Shown in pieces: positions 32,173 to 43,762 of a stretch of DNA of 64,000 bases. Source of the DNA: Labyrinthula sp. Ha. Lineage: Eukaryota; Sar; Bigyra; Labyrinthulida; Labyrinthulaceae. Under the pieces are notes generated by a model. That model made no database searches. It was not told the origin of the DNA and worked only from the letters and a program-made list of their open reading frames with translations. Both the position numbers and the translations under genes were made by a program. The DNA is taken from positions 1 to 64,000 of the forward strand of contig JAALGZ010000056.1 in NCBI GenBank assembly GCA_015227615.1. Reading direction: 5' to 3'. How positions within the stretch are numbered: position 1 is the stretch's first letter; every line of letters starts with the position of its first letter.

Positions 32173-34680
32173 CTTGTAACAAATATTGCATTTTCGGAGC
32201 GTGCAGATTCGCTGCCATCGGTTGAAGAGGGAGACAACAAGGATATCTTGGCTCGTGCAGATTCACTTCCTTCAATAGAGGCAGATAATAATAATACTGT
32301 TTCTTCTAGGAGGTCAGGGTCAACTAAGAAAACTACCTCTCGTCTATGTCCCCCCAGTTCGTTCGCTGAAGAGAATGGCCTCATGTCCTGTTGTACTTTG
32401 GAGAGTGTAACACACTATCCCTACTGGAAAGGGTTCCTACTGTGTGATCCTTTTCCTTTGGAAAATAGTCCAGAATCAAATGACGTAGAAGGGGCTTCAA
32501 TTTATCCAAGAAGTGTACTAAGGATCATAATTAGTTTCCTGCAAGGAATTGCTCTGATCGTGTTCAAAGGAGTATTATTTCCTGAGTTCTGGGAAAGCAG
32601 TGTAAAATGGGTAAAGCTAACTTTCTTGCCAAATATTAATCTCACTGATGTGGATAATGCCACTCTTTATTTTGCAGTCTATGGGTTTATATTTCTCCTA
32701 ATTCGTCTAACTTACGTTGCAGCTGGTAGTGAAGAGGTTACGAATAGGTATATTGTTCCATCAGATTTTCAACTCTCAAAGAAATCGATGGATTTTACTG
32801 GAATCTCTCTTACTGCTGGGCTCGTACTATTTGGTCTTGAAACTGAGGTTTATAAACTGTTTGGAGTTTTGGTTTTGTATTTGGGGTTATACGTTGGTAT
32901 CCAATTCCTTCGACATTATTTGCGAGAAAAAAAATGTGCCAAGACTAATGAAACGGGGAGCCTCAGATAAAATGGCCAGGAACTCGTTTCGTCGAAAAGA
33001 GGTTGCTCTGTATGGCCTCATTTTTTTTGGATCAGTAAATAATTTAATTACTATATCTACGGAGCCGTTGATTGAGAATAAAAATACGCTGGTTATGATT
33101 GTGTCTTATATAATTGGTTTCTTACTTGTCGCATATATATTTGTGTTCAACTTTCTTGTTTATCGTAGCTTTCCAGGGAAGCCGTACTTGATGCAATATC
33201 TTGGAATGGGGAAGAATATGTTTCGAGTTGATGTTTTTTATTTAGACTTAGAGGATTAAAGAGATGGATTTAAATGGATGTATTCTGCGTTACTATTTGA
33301 ATTAATTTCTCTCTCATTGCTTGTTATTACATTTAATGATTCTGTAGATGAGGATAACTTATTAGGTACCTGGATTAAGCTCGGTTCCACTGTGTTTATG
33401 ATAGGATTTATATATATATCTTCTTGCCATATAAATCTCGTGAATTAAATCGGCTGGATCTTTTTGGACGTTTTAGTACACTCTTCATTATCATAGTTGG
33501 GATTGTATACACTGGAGATGATGATGTAGGGGAAGTTCTGGCGAATGCTCTCTTGTGCGTGGTTTTTTTCATGATCTTATGTTTCTTGATATACAAACAA
33601 AGCAAAGTTTTTGGGTGTAAAGTTTCTGCTAGAGAAATTCTATGTTCGTGTTGGGCAAGTGGATTACTACGCAAGTTGAAAGCGTATTTTTGGTTGTGCC
33701 CATGTTCCAACAAAAGATCAACTCTCTCTGAGATAAGCGAGTATGTTGAAAATCAAGGTTACAAAGCTATATCAAAAGATGATTGGGAGGAATACGGTGG
33801 AGATGAAAAGATTGTCGCATTGTGTCGAGTGAGAAAAGATCTTGTAGCAAACATTGATATAGAAAATGCGGAAGAGGTTGAGTTCAGACTAGAATCATTA
33901 CATGAATCGGAACACTTTAATAAATTTCTTGAACATAGGTTTAATGCAGAGCTTAAAATCACTACATTAGACTTGAGTAACTCTGGTGTAACAAGTGAAG
34001 GTTTAAGTCGTTTATATGGTACACGTGTATAAATAAGATATTTTTCTTTGAAAAATTTGAAACTTTCAGCTGTAGATCTATCAGGAAAGGGCTTAGAAAT
34101 GATATTCTTAGCTCTTCTTGAAGCGCAGTGTCAACTGGAAGCAGTTGAATTCGATAAGAGTTTGTTATCAGAAGAAGATGTAACACCTTTATGCGAATAT
34201 TTGAAGTTGGATAATCAACAAAGAACCTTTGCAATAGAGACTAACCCAAATTTAAATACAGATTCTATTAATCTGGTGCTTGAATCTATCTATGTTAGTT
34301 CAATCAAGGAACTTTGGTTGGTTGGGACAGGTGTAGATGAAAGAAATGTGCCTGGCATTGAGGAGTTTCTCTGCACAGCAACCAAATTGGAGCGTCTGGA
34401 TTTATCTGAGAACTTTTTGTCTAAGGCATCACTATCTACTTTGTATGATAGACTTGGTCAACTGAACCTATCTGTTATATTAAGTACAAGCTTGTCTAAA
34501 CAAAAAAATAGAAATTCCGGACCTTCTTTAAATAAATACACCGGTTTTGGAAGCATCGAAGAACAGGAATTGTTTCACCAAGACCAGATAAACCTTTGTG
34601 GAAGCAACAATCCTAACGTCCAGTTCATAGATATGTTTAAATTTGGAGGTGAACGGCTTGAAAGAACCTACAGTTTATAG
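32173..34680 (+). pseudogene. decayed multi-pass membrane protein with C-terminal leucine-rich repeats
   Basis: The body of the gene cut by the gypsy insertion. The frame enters at CTTGT and starts with two copies of RADSLPS(V/I)E. Then come about eight or nine hydrophobic segments (for example SVLRIIISFLQGIALIVF, LYFAVYGFIFLLIRLTYV, IVSYIIGFLLVAYIFVFNF, LANALLCVVFFMILCFLIY). A soluble C-terminal region with LRR-like units follows (ITTLDLSNSGVTSEGLSRL, LSAVDLSGKGLEMIFLAL, LERLDLSENFLSKASL). Defects: a frameshift at an eight-A run (32927-32934), TAA at 33257-33259, a frameshift in a TA repeat near 33408-33419, and TAA at 34030-34032. Apart from these the protein is readable throughout, so inactivation is young. 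Role unknown; the layout suggests a membrane receptor or scaffold. All breaks are typical of loss of constraint after the insertion. Confidence 0.85.
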
Positions 34681-37019
34681 AATATAGTTTAGTAGATAAA
34701 TGCTCAAGAGGTATTATTATTATTGTTTATGTGAGCTACCTAAATCACATTTATAAGTTGTATATATGGTTAGTGGTAGTATTTCTTTCTTAGCAGCTTT
34801 TTAATTCAATAATAGTTTATTGATAGTTTTGCTCACTTGATGGAGAAAAAGTAAGAAAATTGTGATATACAGAAACTTCTCATTATTTAGATTAGAAAAA
34901 AGTTTAAGTGCTGGAACTTAAAAGCAGAAAAATTAGTCACAACGAAATATAAGCAAATGCATTCCAAGAGATTTAAAACTTTCCATTGAATAGTAGCAAC
35001 TATGAAAAGTCCTTAAAGGTCATAAAGATGAAAACCTTGATGAACGAAGTATAGCCACTTTCGATAAGTGTCGGTGATAATGCAAAGCTTTTCACACTCC
35101 GGGCAGTAAGACACCCAAGAAAAAATAAATAATCTTTTATCTATCTAACAGAGATACCTTAATCGTATTCTACTACGCTAGTAGAATTATCCCATCTAGA
35201 TATGGTTTCTTCCAAATGGGTAATAGCCACCAGGGAAAGGAATGAAAGATTCATTAGAATACTTCTTAGGAAGACATTTGTGAAAATTATGTAAACAAAC
35301 TCTCTTGCGAGGTTTTGCGTTACTTTTTATCTACATTGGGTTTCTGGATGAAATCCAAATTGACTCCTTAGCTCTTCAGACTACCAGAATCATTCATAAA
35401 TGCCTAATTCTTGATGGTGACAAACTGTGGGTAAGCAATCCACTTAGTTTCAGATACCACAGGAAAAGGAAGCTGACGTAGAATACCTGCTATAAAGAAG
35501 GAAGATTATTCTAGGTGTCTAAAATGTTTTTCAAAGAATTTTCACTTATCCAAAGACCAGAGGTTTTAAAAAAGGAGTTGTTATTAATATGCTATATAGT
35601 TTTACTTCCTGAGATTATATTTTTATTCATATATATTAAATTAATTGAATAGAGGAAGAAAGTAAAGTTTCAAGATTATTGAATATAAGACTTCGGTCCT
35701 ACTTTATGTAAAACGATAACTTTGCGCTCCGTTCAATTAGGGTAAGAAACAGTATATTATTCAATTCCCGTAGTTAAAAAAAAATTGACAGAAGGGAAAG
35801 AATATGTTCCAGATTTGCTAAAGAGCTACTCCTGCCCGGAGTTCTTGTAATTCAAAAAAATATTTCTCACAGATTATTACTTTGCACCATAATTTGTACA
35901 TTTCCTAGATTTGGTAAACTTCCACGTCCTTGAAATCTTGATCTTAATGTCCTAATTTTTCCATTGTTGCCTTCTACGTTATGTTTTAATCCGACATAGT
36001 CATGATAAGTTCTATCTAACAACCATATTACCCCAATCTGTAATATTAATAACGTCATCCTCACCAGCCTTATTGACGTGCCATAGCAGACTACAACTGC
36101 GTTCATCCAGGTCTTAATGGTACACCTCTAAATTTGCTGGTAAAAAACTATTATGGTAGGAACTTATTGCAGAAGTACATTAAATCTTTCATGAGTTAAA
36201 GAAATAGCCAAATTCAAAAATAAAACACCTTGAGCTAATATTTCAAATAAAGATATGAGAACAAAATATGAAGCAATTACTTTCTACTGATGCTTTCAAA
36301 GTATTCAACTACAATGTTATCAGTTTTCCCTTGGATATTACATATACGGAACATCTAGAAGATACTAAAAACTTGTCTTTACAGAGAAAAAAATTTAAAG
36401 GAAGATGTTTCACTGAATAAGGTTGAAATTCTCTTTTATTATTTCTTAGGTATTAGAATCTTCCTTAGTGAGTCAATACAAACCCTCCAAACTATAAACA
36501 ATCAACTCTAAATATACTATATTTCTTGGAGGAAACCTAGAAAATCTCTAAGAGAGGTTCTCCATATAACTAAAATGGCTACATATATGGAATAGTACTA
36601 TTAATTGTCAAACAAAACTTACCGCAATTAATGAAAAAAGAGTTCTGATGATAAGTTTTGTATTCTTCTAACTCGAGGTCATACTATGAAAATAATAAAG
36701 CAAAATTACTGGAATTCAAAATTCTCCAGTTTTCTCCTATGAATAAAATACGCTCGCGTAAATATCCATCCTTAACCATGCTAGATCTTAGTGAGAAAAA
36801 ATTAAATTTTTCATTCTTCGGTCAATTTAGCATTTCAAGATTACACAAGAAAAGGAAAGGTTGAAATAACTACATAAATTAAAAGCCAGTATAGGAAAAT
36901 TCGTAAATGGTATCAGCCTATAACAGTCAAAAAATATTCCAGAATATATCAATACAGAGAAGTTCATACATACTCAATCTAAGATAACCTTTCATTGATT
37001 TTCCTTCCGGCACGATATT
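34681..37019. other. gene-poor AT-rich region
   Basis: No supported gene. A 79-codon minus-strand frame (35867-36106) is somewhat protein-like but has no motif. No LTR similarity. Confidence 0.4.
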
Positions 37020-37134
37020 TAATAAAAGTGAGAGTTAACTAGGTTTTTTTCGTTTTTTTCAAAGTATTCGACTGCGGCTTTTAATACTTCCTCTATCAAT
37101 TCAACTGCTAATGCAACTTTGCAACATAACTCAT
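37020..37134 (-). pseudogene. 5' remnant of a family copy (copy E)
   Basis: Reads ATGAGTTAT at 37134 (MSY, as in intact copies), loses the frame over the next 12 codons, then gives IEEVLKAAVEYFEKNEKNL, corresponding to REEAIAKANKYFEQNELSI. The distance from ATG to EYFE is within one base of that in copy G, so one small indel explains the break. I could not follow the family further downstream, so this is a fragment or an extremely decayed copy. Confidence 0.6.
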
Positions 37135-38714
37135 CAAAAAGGAAACCTTATTTGGTTTTCATCTAGCTTAGAGTCTCAATAACGCTATTTGATGACTAGT
37201 TTGATTTAAAAACTGTTTGGATAGAATTATATCAAACCAATTCTTGTATTTAGTTATGTTACATTGGTGAAAAAACTATGCCGTGTCTGATTGTAGTAAA
37301 AAACAGAACATATGAATACTTAAAGGATCCCTTAGATTTTCAAAGTTCTAACGTTGGGAGTAACACAGTTCAACATTGTTGTATTTTCTAAGGTACTGAA
37401 TTGGCATTAAGAAACAGACAATTTTTTCCTAAACTTATAGCTCTTCTTCACCATCGACTAAGTAGCCGATTCACTGCAGACTTCGTCCCATTCAAAGTTT
37501 TCTAACACAGGCTATAAAGCTGGAAAACTATCAACATGTTTGAAGGTGTTAAGATATTAAAAAAAGAAGGTTTTACTTAAAATATTACATTTTTCATGGC
37601 GTCTTAGATAAACTTACTCTGACTACATGTGTCCAAAGATCAATATAACACTAAATAAACTGGTACCCGGGTAAGCTTTGGATTTCGTTTCATGTTCTTA
37701 GAATCTTTTCTTGCTATGTTCACAGTTATATCAACATTTGAAACACTGAAAATGAGCGAAGAACATACTGTAACATTGTTTCGTATCAGTATGCCAGTTT
37801 TGAATTCAAATGAAACATTTTCAAAATTTAGTTCTTTAACTATAAAGTTGCTCCAGTTAGTAACAAAAACCAATACTGGGTTATCAAGCAAGATTAAACC
37901 TCATATTATTTTTTACAAGTCACAAAAATTAAATAGAAACGGGAACAACTGAAACAAAATCATTGATGTTTTTAGGTATCAGAGAATGAAGCCTATTAAA
38001 AGAATAAAGTTTTACTGTATCAACACAATTGAGTAGTGTATAGATTAAGCACTAATACTATTCAGCTATTCTAAATTGTAGCAAGTTTCCATTATTTTTT
38101 CAAAGCATTAGAGAATATTGAAAAACGAGAGAAATATATCGAAAGAAATGAGAAACATATTGAAAGATTTCAAAACTGAAAACTCCTTAAATAATTTAAA
38201 TATTCATGAGTTGGTTTTATTTTCTATAATTCTTGTGCCATAGAGCTCAGGAATTTTCTGGTATGAATCAATTAAAAACTAACATGGAATGACAAACATC
38301 TGAATTTTAGACTCGATAGAAAATTGTAGTTTAGCAATCAAAGAATACCTTTTTTTTAATATACTTTAGGCAGCGAAACTTAATACAATAAAATTTCAAT
38401 TAGAAACACATAAATAAATATTTTAGTTTATCTTGTGGTTATTAAGAAGATATTCTATTTGCACTAGGAGAATGAGAGTCAAGCTTTGAGAAGCCTCAAA
38501 TATAGCTATTTGATCAAACAGATCTTCATCAACAAAGAAAAAAAGTTAAAACAAAAATAACTTCCAATTTTTTTAAAAAGAATCCAAACACTTAACCCAT
38601 ATAAATTCTATGAACACCTGCACTATTTCAGGATAAACTATTCTCCATGTGGTAATTAAGAATATATATATTAGTTCTACGTGAATAATCGTAGGATCAA
38701 CTAAAAGGAACGAT
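37135..38714. other. gene-poor AT-rich region
   Basis: No supported gene, RNA or repeat recognised. Opposed short frames at 37640-37952 are within chance. Confidence 0.4.
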
Positions 38715-39014
38715 AGTCAGACACTAAGCAGTCGAATGTACGACTCTCTCCTTACTAACTGTTTACACTTTACACAGTGATAATACAATATTACATTACT
38801 GCACAATTGGTGCAACTTTAAATAATACATTTTTACTAATACATAAGCACCGGAAACAACAGATCGTAAAACCTCAATATCTCAACAACTACCGGGAGTT
38901 AAAAGACGTTACTTATATCATTTTAAAGCTCTCTTAAAGCTCTTTCAATTAATTTAATTTAATATACTTATCATCATATACATACAGACGATACAGCCAA
39001 TTACTTATCTAACT
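38715..39014 (+). repeat. 5' LTR of copia element
   Basis: 300 bases, AGTCAGAC...ATCTAACT. The ends were set by comparison with the 3' LTR and two solo LTRs in the window, one of which has a perfect target duplication. Confidence 0.93.
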
Positions 39015-39026
39015 TGGTTGCGATGG
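39015..39026 (+). promoter_or_regulatory. copia primer-binding site overlapping the gag start codon
   Basis: TGGTTGCGATGG directly follows the 5' LTR. TGGT is the complement of a tRNA 3' end (ACCA preceded by CGCA). Copia elements commonly use initiator tRNA-Met. The gag ATG (39023-39025) lies inside this site. Confidence 0.6.
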
Positions 39027-41572
39027 AAGTAAACGAAAATCAGAACGATCCCGTGGAAGAACGAACAGCACGGAGTGAAAACTCCAACTTAACCCAAGGG
39101 GAAACTCATTTACAAGACTTTCCTGCTTCAACTAGAACACTTACAAAGCTAGAAATTACAAATGAAGCAATTAACGAAGAATTCTACAAAAAAGGACGAA
39201 AAAGATTGGAAAACCTTTTACGATCAAAAACTGATCAAAATCAATTCGAACTTCTGAAACAAGGTGTTGAGATGTACCTGCTTGTCTTAAAATTACAAAT
39301 TAATGGAACATCTCTACGCAAATTCTTTAAATCTCATGATCGCAGCATCATTGATGAGCTGTTAGAATCTTACAATCCGCTTACTCAAAAATCTAACTAC
39401 ATTCTAGAGGAAGAAATTGACGATGAACTTTCAGATGACATCATTTCTCTTTGGAAAAAAGACGTTGTTTTCTTACGAACAATCAGAACCCCACATCGCT
39501 TTTGCAAAATCCTGCGACGCATCGGGGCTGTTACATTCTTACCTACACAAACCAGAAAAAGAATTAACTTTGGAAACTTGATTTACAGCTGTTGGGAGGA
39601 ATCAGAACCCATTACAGACTTCGTTAAACGCTTTGATTCTTTGGTACAACAGGCTAATCAGATCAAGATGATGCAAAATGACTCTGATTTACTTACACTT
39701 TTTCAAACTAAGATTCTCTTCAGAAGAAACAACAATCAGAAAATTTTTACAGTTGTCAACAATTTGGATTCAAAAGATCTACCATTAAAGGATTACATGA
39801 GTGAAGTGACACAAGCCGTACTTCAGCATGACAATTCAGGTTTGATCCCTTTTGATGCTCCAAGTACATCAGTTGTTGCATTTACAAAGAAAATTGTTTC
39901 TTCTAATTCAAAAGGTACATTGTGTTTCAATTGCGGTGAAGATTTTCCACACAAAGGCAAACAATGTGCTGCTAAAGGTGCTACCTGTTCTTACTGTGGC
40001 AAACCTAATCATTTTGCAAAGGTGTGTTCAACCAACCCAGAACGTACATTACAACTTCCCAAGATGAAGAAAAAACCAACAAAGAAAACAGTAGCAGTAA
40101 CATCTACAAAAGAAAATTTTAATCCTTTCAGTTTCGCTACTTCTCTTTGTACCACAGGTTCAAACTCTTTAGCTGGGCTAGATTCATGCAGCGATGTTTT
40201 CGTTTTCAGAAGCGCTGATTTTTTTACACACATGGATCAGAAGCCTGGTAAACTTACCCTTACAGAAAATTCTGGTAGCTACGAAAGCACTGGAACAGCC
40301 AGATTTGCATTCAAAGAATTTCCTTCTAAGTTTTTTACAGTACAGGCAATTTACATGCCAAGTGCAAATTTCAACATTTTGTGTACCTACGATCTAGAGC
40401 AACAGAATGTTAAAGTCAACCATCGCTCTAAAAATGTACAACTAGAAACAGGAAACAAATTAAAAATAATTTTACTTGGAAAGAAAAGCTTCATTGAAAT
40501 CATTCCACTAGGGAAATCAGTTTTACAAACCTCTGATCCAAATCTAATGCATCGTAGGTTGATGCACCTCTCAGAGGACAAACTTAAACATGCTGGTTTC
40601 ATTAAGGGTTCTCAAAAACTAAACAGCTGCCAAGTCTGTCTTCAGACAAAAGCTAAACACAACCCAGTGAAGAATTTAATTCACAAGATGAAACTCTCTC
40701 CTGATTCCAAAGGTCAAGCTTTTTCAATGGACTTACTCATTCCGTCAAAACACTCGATGAAACCAGTCAATGGTGTTGTGGCTGCATTGATTCTAGTTGA
40801 CCTGAAAACAAAATTAATTAGAGTTGCTCCTTTAAGAACACTTCAATCAAAAGATTTACTTGCAGCTCTTTACTACCTTCTTTCTACACTTAAAACTTTA
40901 CCAAAAACGATTGTTACAGACCGCCAATCTGGCTTTACGGCAGAACACTTAGTCAACTCAATTTCCGCAAAAGGCATTCATTTACGTTTTGTCCCTAGAG
41001 ATCGACATGACACTTTCAATGGAGTAGCTGAACGAACGATTGGCATCTTAGAGGTCATGGCTTCAGCCGCCCTACTACAGTCTAAACTTGATGACTCCTT
41101 TTGGATCTACGCGGTCAAATTTGCAAGTTACATCAAGAACAGAGTGCATCACAAAACACTTGGTGAATCACCTTACAAACTAGAAACTGGGCAAGAACCA
41201 AACCTTTCTTCACTTAGAACCTTTGGTTGCTGTTGTTTTACGTTAAAATCTTCTGGAACGAAGACAAACAAATTTCAAGAAAGAACAGACACTGGTCTCT
41301 TTCTCGGACTACAGGAACATTCAAGTTTCAACACAGCAATCATCTACAAACTTAGTACTGGAAAAATCATTTACCCTCAACTAACCGATGTTTGGTTCCA
41401 AGAATCAAGAACACATGATCAAATCGATCAAAATCCACCAACTTTCTCATTTGGTGACATCAAAATTGTTGACAAAACTGAAAATGACCCAATTTCTGAG
41501 GACGATTTTGAATCTGATGATGACGATGATTTCAGTCCAGATTTTGGTATACACTATGTACGTTATGGCTAG
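39023..41572 (+). CDS. copia gag, protease and integrase
   Basis: An 849-codon frame from ATG 39023. Gag is followed at about residue 300 by two zinc knuckles: CFNCGEDFPHKGKQC (C-X2-C-X5-H-X4-C) and CSYCGKPNHFAKVC (canonical C-X2-C-X4-H-X4-C). The protease site reads LDSCSDVFVF with Asp387. Copia elements normally have DSG, often DSGC, here, so a glycine codon seems to be missing. Integrase has the HHCC region (HRRLMHLSEDKLKH ... CQVCLQTK, about residues 509-546). Its triad is D570 (FSMDLLIP), D633 (VTDRQSGF) and E670 (NGVAERTIG). The frame then passes through an acidic linker to TAG at 41570. Beyond it the same frame continues open into the RT region, so the TAG is likely a mutation in one gag-pol ORF. 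Confidence 0.92.
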   Translation: MEVNENQNDPVEERTARSENSNLTQGETHLQDFPASTRTLTKLEITNEAINEEFYKKGRKRLENLLRSKTDQNQFELLKQGVEMYLLVLKLQINGTSLRKFFKSHDRSIIDELLESYNPLTQKSNYILEEEIDDELSDDIISLWKKDVVFLRTIRTPHRFCKILRRIGAVTFLPTQTRKRINFGNLIYSCWEESEPITDFVKRFDSLVQQANQIKMMQNDSDLLTLFQTKILFRRNNNQKIFTVVNNLDSKDLPLKDYMSEVTQAVLQHDNSGLIPFDAPSTSVVAFTKKIVSSNSKGTLCFNCGEDFPHKGKQCAAKGATCSYCGKPNHFAKVCSTNPERTLQLPKMKKKPTKKTVAVTSTKENFNPFSFATSLCTTGSNSLAGLDSCSDVFVFRSADFFTHMDQKPGKLTLTENSGSYESTGTARFAFKEFPSKFFTVQAIYMPSANFNILCTYDLEQQNVKVNHRSKNVQLETGNKLKIILLGKKSFIEIIPLGKSVLQTSDPNLMHRRLMHLSEDKLKHAGFIKGSQKLNSCQVCLQTKAKHNPVKNLIHKMKLSPDSKGQAFSMDLLIPSKHSMKPVNGVVAALILVDLKTKLIRVAPLRTLQSKDLLAALYYLLSTLKTLPKTIVTDRQSGFTAEHLVNSISAKGIHLRFVPRDRHDTFNGVAERTIGILEVMASAALLQSKLDDSFWIYAVKFASYIKNRVHHKTLGESPYKLETGQEPNLSSLRTFGCCCFTLKSSGTKTNKFQERTDTGLFLGLQEHSSFNTAIIYKLSTGKIIYPQLTDVWFQESRTHDQIDQNPPTFSFGDIKIVDKTENDPISEDDFESDDDDDFSPDFGIHYVRYG

Positions 41573-43449
41573 AAGGCAAATCAACAAGAAAATCATGATT
41601 TTGAGCATGATGATAATTTCGATGAAAATCCCCCTTCAGCAGATGTTCAACTCGATCAGGATCAAGATGCACATGATCCAACCCCATCTGCCGAAGTAAC
41701 AAACCCTGAAACACCTCAAACGAGCGAAAACAGCAATGCTCGTCTACCAGTCACAACGCGATCTGGGAGAAATGCAACGAAATTCGACCTAAATCGGATG
41801 TCAGCTTTCACGTTGAACACAACTGAAGAAACAACACACATCATCAAGCCTAAAACAAAAGGTCAGAAAGAAAAGCTACGGAAGAAGATCATTCAGTCTA
41901 GAATTGATCAGAAACCTTCCATTTACCGTGACACAAGAGGTCACCCAGACGAAGCATCTTACAAGAAAGCGGTCGAAAAAGAGCTCAAAGCTTTAGAAGA
42001 ACGAAAGGTTCTCAAAGTGATTAATCGCTCTGAACTTCCTGAAAATGCTTACGTTGGAAAATGCACGATGCTTGTGAAACAAAAACGCAATGGGAGTTTC
42101 AAAGCAAGATGTGTTTACAATGGAAGATCTCAGAAATTCAAAATTACACCTTACCGCAGTTCTCCTACCTTAGACTACAACAGTCTTGCAGTTGCACTAG
42201 CAGTTGCAATACAATTTTAACAGATGTTAGTACCGCATTCTTGTACGCGGATCTACCTGCTGGCACTACAGTCTACTGTGAAATCCCTGATGGACATGAA
42301 CTGAAACATGACAAGACTAAAGTAATGAAGATTGAGAAAGCGCTTTACGGTCTGAAGGAAAGTCCCAAGCTTTGGTTTGACAATGTTTCTGCTAAAATTC
42401 AAGAACTTGGACTCAAACAAGCAATCTTTGACGAGTGTGTCTTCTACAAGAAAGATTTAATTACTTTACTTTACGTAGATGATGTACTGATGCTCGGTAC
42501 AAAACAAGAAATTACAAACTTCTCAAAACAGTTTGGGAAAACTTACAAAATTACATTAGGATCACTAGATCAGAAAACAGACTTCTTAGGAGTTAACATT
42601 GAAAGAAAACCCAATGGAGACTACCAAATTGACCAAACCAAACACATTGAGAAAATTTTAGAAAAATTCAAGGATTTCAAGACTAAAGACAAATTTACAC
42701 CATTACCTTCTACTTTCGCTGAGGCTGTTAAGAACAATTCCAATGCTAAAAGCATTAAATTTCCGTACAGAGAATTGCTTGGATCTTTAATTTACTTACG
42801 ACTTACAAGATTTGATTTACTCTACGCATTACATGCGCTTAGTCAACTTTCTGAACACGTGACAAGTTTTGCAGTAAAATCAATTCTCAACACATTAGGC
42901 TACATTAGTAGAACGAAACATCAAAAACGAATTTTTTACTCAGATCAATCAAAAGGTGAAATTACACTTCTTGCCTTTTGTGATGCTGAATGGGCCTCTA
43001 ACACACTTAACAGAAAAAGTGTTAGTGGTAACTTCATTTACTTTGGTCAATCGCTCATTACTGGCAGAAGTTCAAGACAAAGGACAGTTGCTACCTCTGC
43101 TGCCGGAGCTGAGCTGATTGAAATTTACAAGACAGCAAAACATTTGCAAGGAATCTACGGATTGTGCATGGATTTAGATTGCAAAGTCAAGCTACCTTCA
43201 GTGATTTTTACAGATTCACTTAGTTCAACTAAAACCTTAGAAAAGACAGTTTCTCCAGAGCAAAAACACATGAGTGTTGCAATTCATTTCTTAAAAGGAC
43301 TCATTCGTTCAGGAAAACTAAAGGTGATTTTCATCAAACGCGAATTCAACATTGCTGATCTTCAAACGAAACAGAATCCAAGAGCTGAGTTTGAAAAACT
43401 TTGGAACATGACTCATTCAAGGATGAAGTGGCAGCATTTGAAGATCTAA
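41573..43449 (+). CDS. copia reverse transcriptase and RNase H (frameshifted)
   Basis: First part in frame with integrase: the acidic/Gln-rich linker, SRIDQKPSIYRDTRGHPDEA and KCTMLVKQKRNGSFKARCVY, typical of the copia RT start, up to LAVALAVAIQF and TAA at 42218. The rest of RT is in another frame from about 42211: LTDVSTAFLYADLPAG, ALYGLKESPKLWFDN, the catalytic LLYVDDVLMLG (near 42472-42494). A few residues normally found between IQF and TDV are absent, so a small deletion caused the shift. RNase H follows with FCDAEWASN, AAGAELIEIYKTAKHL and FTDSLSSTKTLE, ending in TAA at 43447-43449, 13 bases before the 3' LTR. The element cannot make active RT by itself without frame correction. Confidence 0.92.
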
Positions 43450-43462
43450 AAAGACCGCATGG

Positions 43463-43762
43463 AGTCAGACACTAAGCAGTCGAGTGTACGACTCTCTCCA
43501 TATTGACTGTTTACACTTTACATAGTTATAATACAATATTACATTACTGCACAATTGGTGCAACTTTAAATAATACATTTTTACTAATACATAAGCACCG
43601 GAAACAACAAATCGTAAAACCTTAATATCTCAACAACTACTGGGAGTTAGAAAACGTTACTTATATCATTTTAAAGCTCTTTTTAAGCTCTTTGAATTTG
43701 TTTCACTTAATATACGTATCCTCATACACATATAGACGATACGGACAATTACTTGTCTAACT
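43463..43762 (+). repeat. 3' LTR of copia element
   Basis: 300 bases, AGTCAGAC...GTCTAACT. It resembles the solo LTR at 12851-13150 more than it resembles its own 5' partner. The preceding AAAAAGACCGCATGG is a poor polypurine tract. Confidence 0.93.

Larger units (their letters stand above)
38715..43762 (+). mobile_element. Ty1/copia LTR retrotransposon
   Basis: A 5048-base element with two 300-base LTRs and the copia order gag, protease, integrase, RT, RNase H. Flanks are ACGAT (38710-38714) and ACTAT (43763-43767), a 5-bp target duplication with one mismatch. LTR ends are AGTCAGAC and GTCTAACT, a 7-of-8 inverted match, in place of TG...CA. The LTRs differ at about 25 of 300 positions, much more than the gypsy pair, yet the coding region has only two breaks: a TAG between integrase and RT, and a small deletion/frameshift in RT. 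Confidence 0.95.

Noticed and set aside
35867-36106. 79-codon minus-strand frame, considered as a transposon scrap
   Set aside because: No retroelement or transposase motif could be pointed to.
36281-36330. VEYFES-like reading on the minus strand, possible further family scrap
   Set aside because: Only about six residues match and the position does not fit the expected layout of copy E.
24236-43762. Reassignment of TAA/TAG as sense codons to explain in-frame stops
   Set aside because: The intact host genes end normally at TAA/TAG or have no internal ones, and stops fall only in mobile elements and already decayed genes; mutation is the simpler reading.
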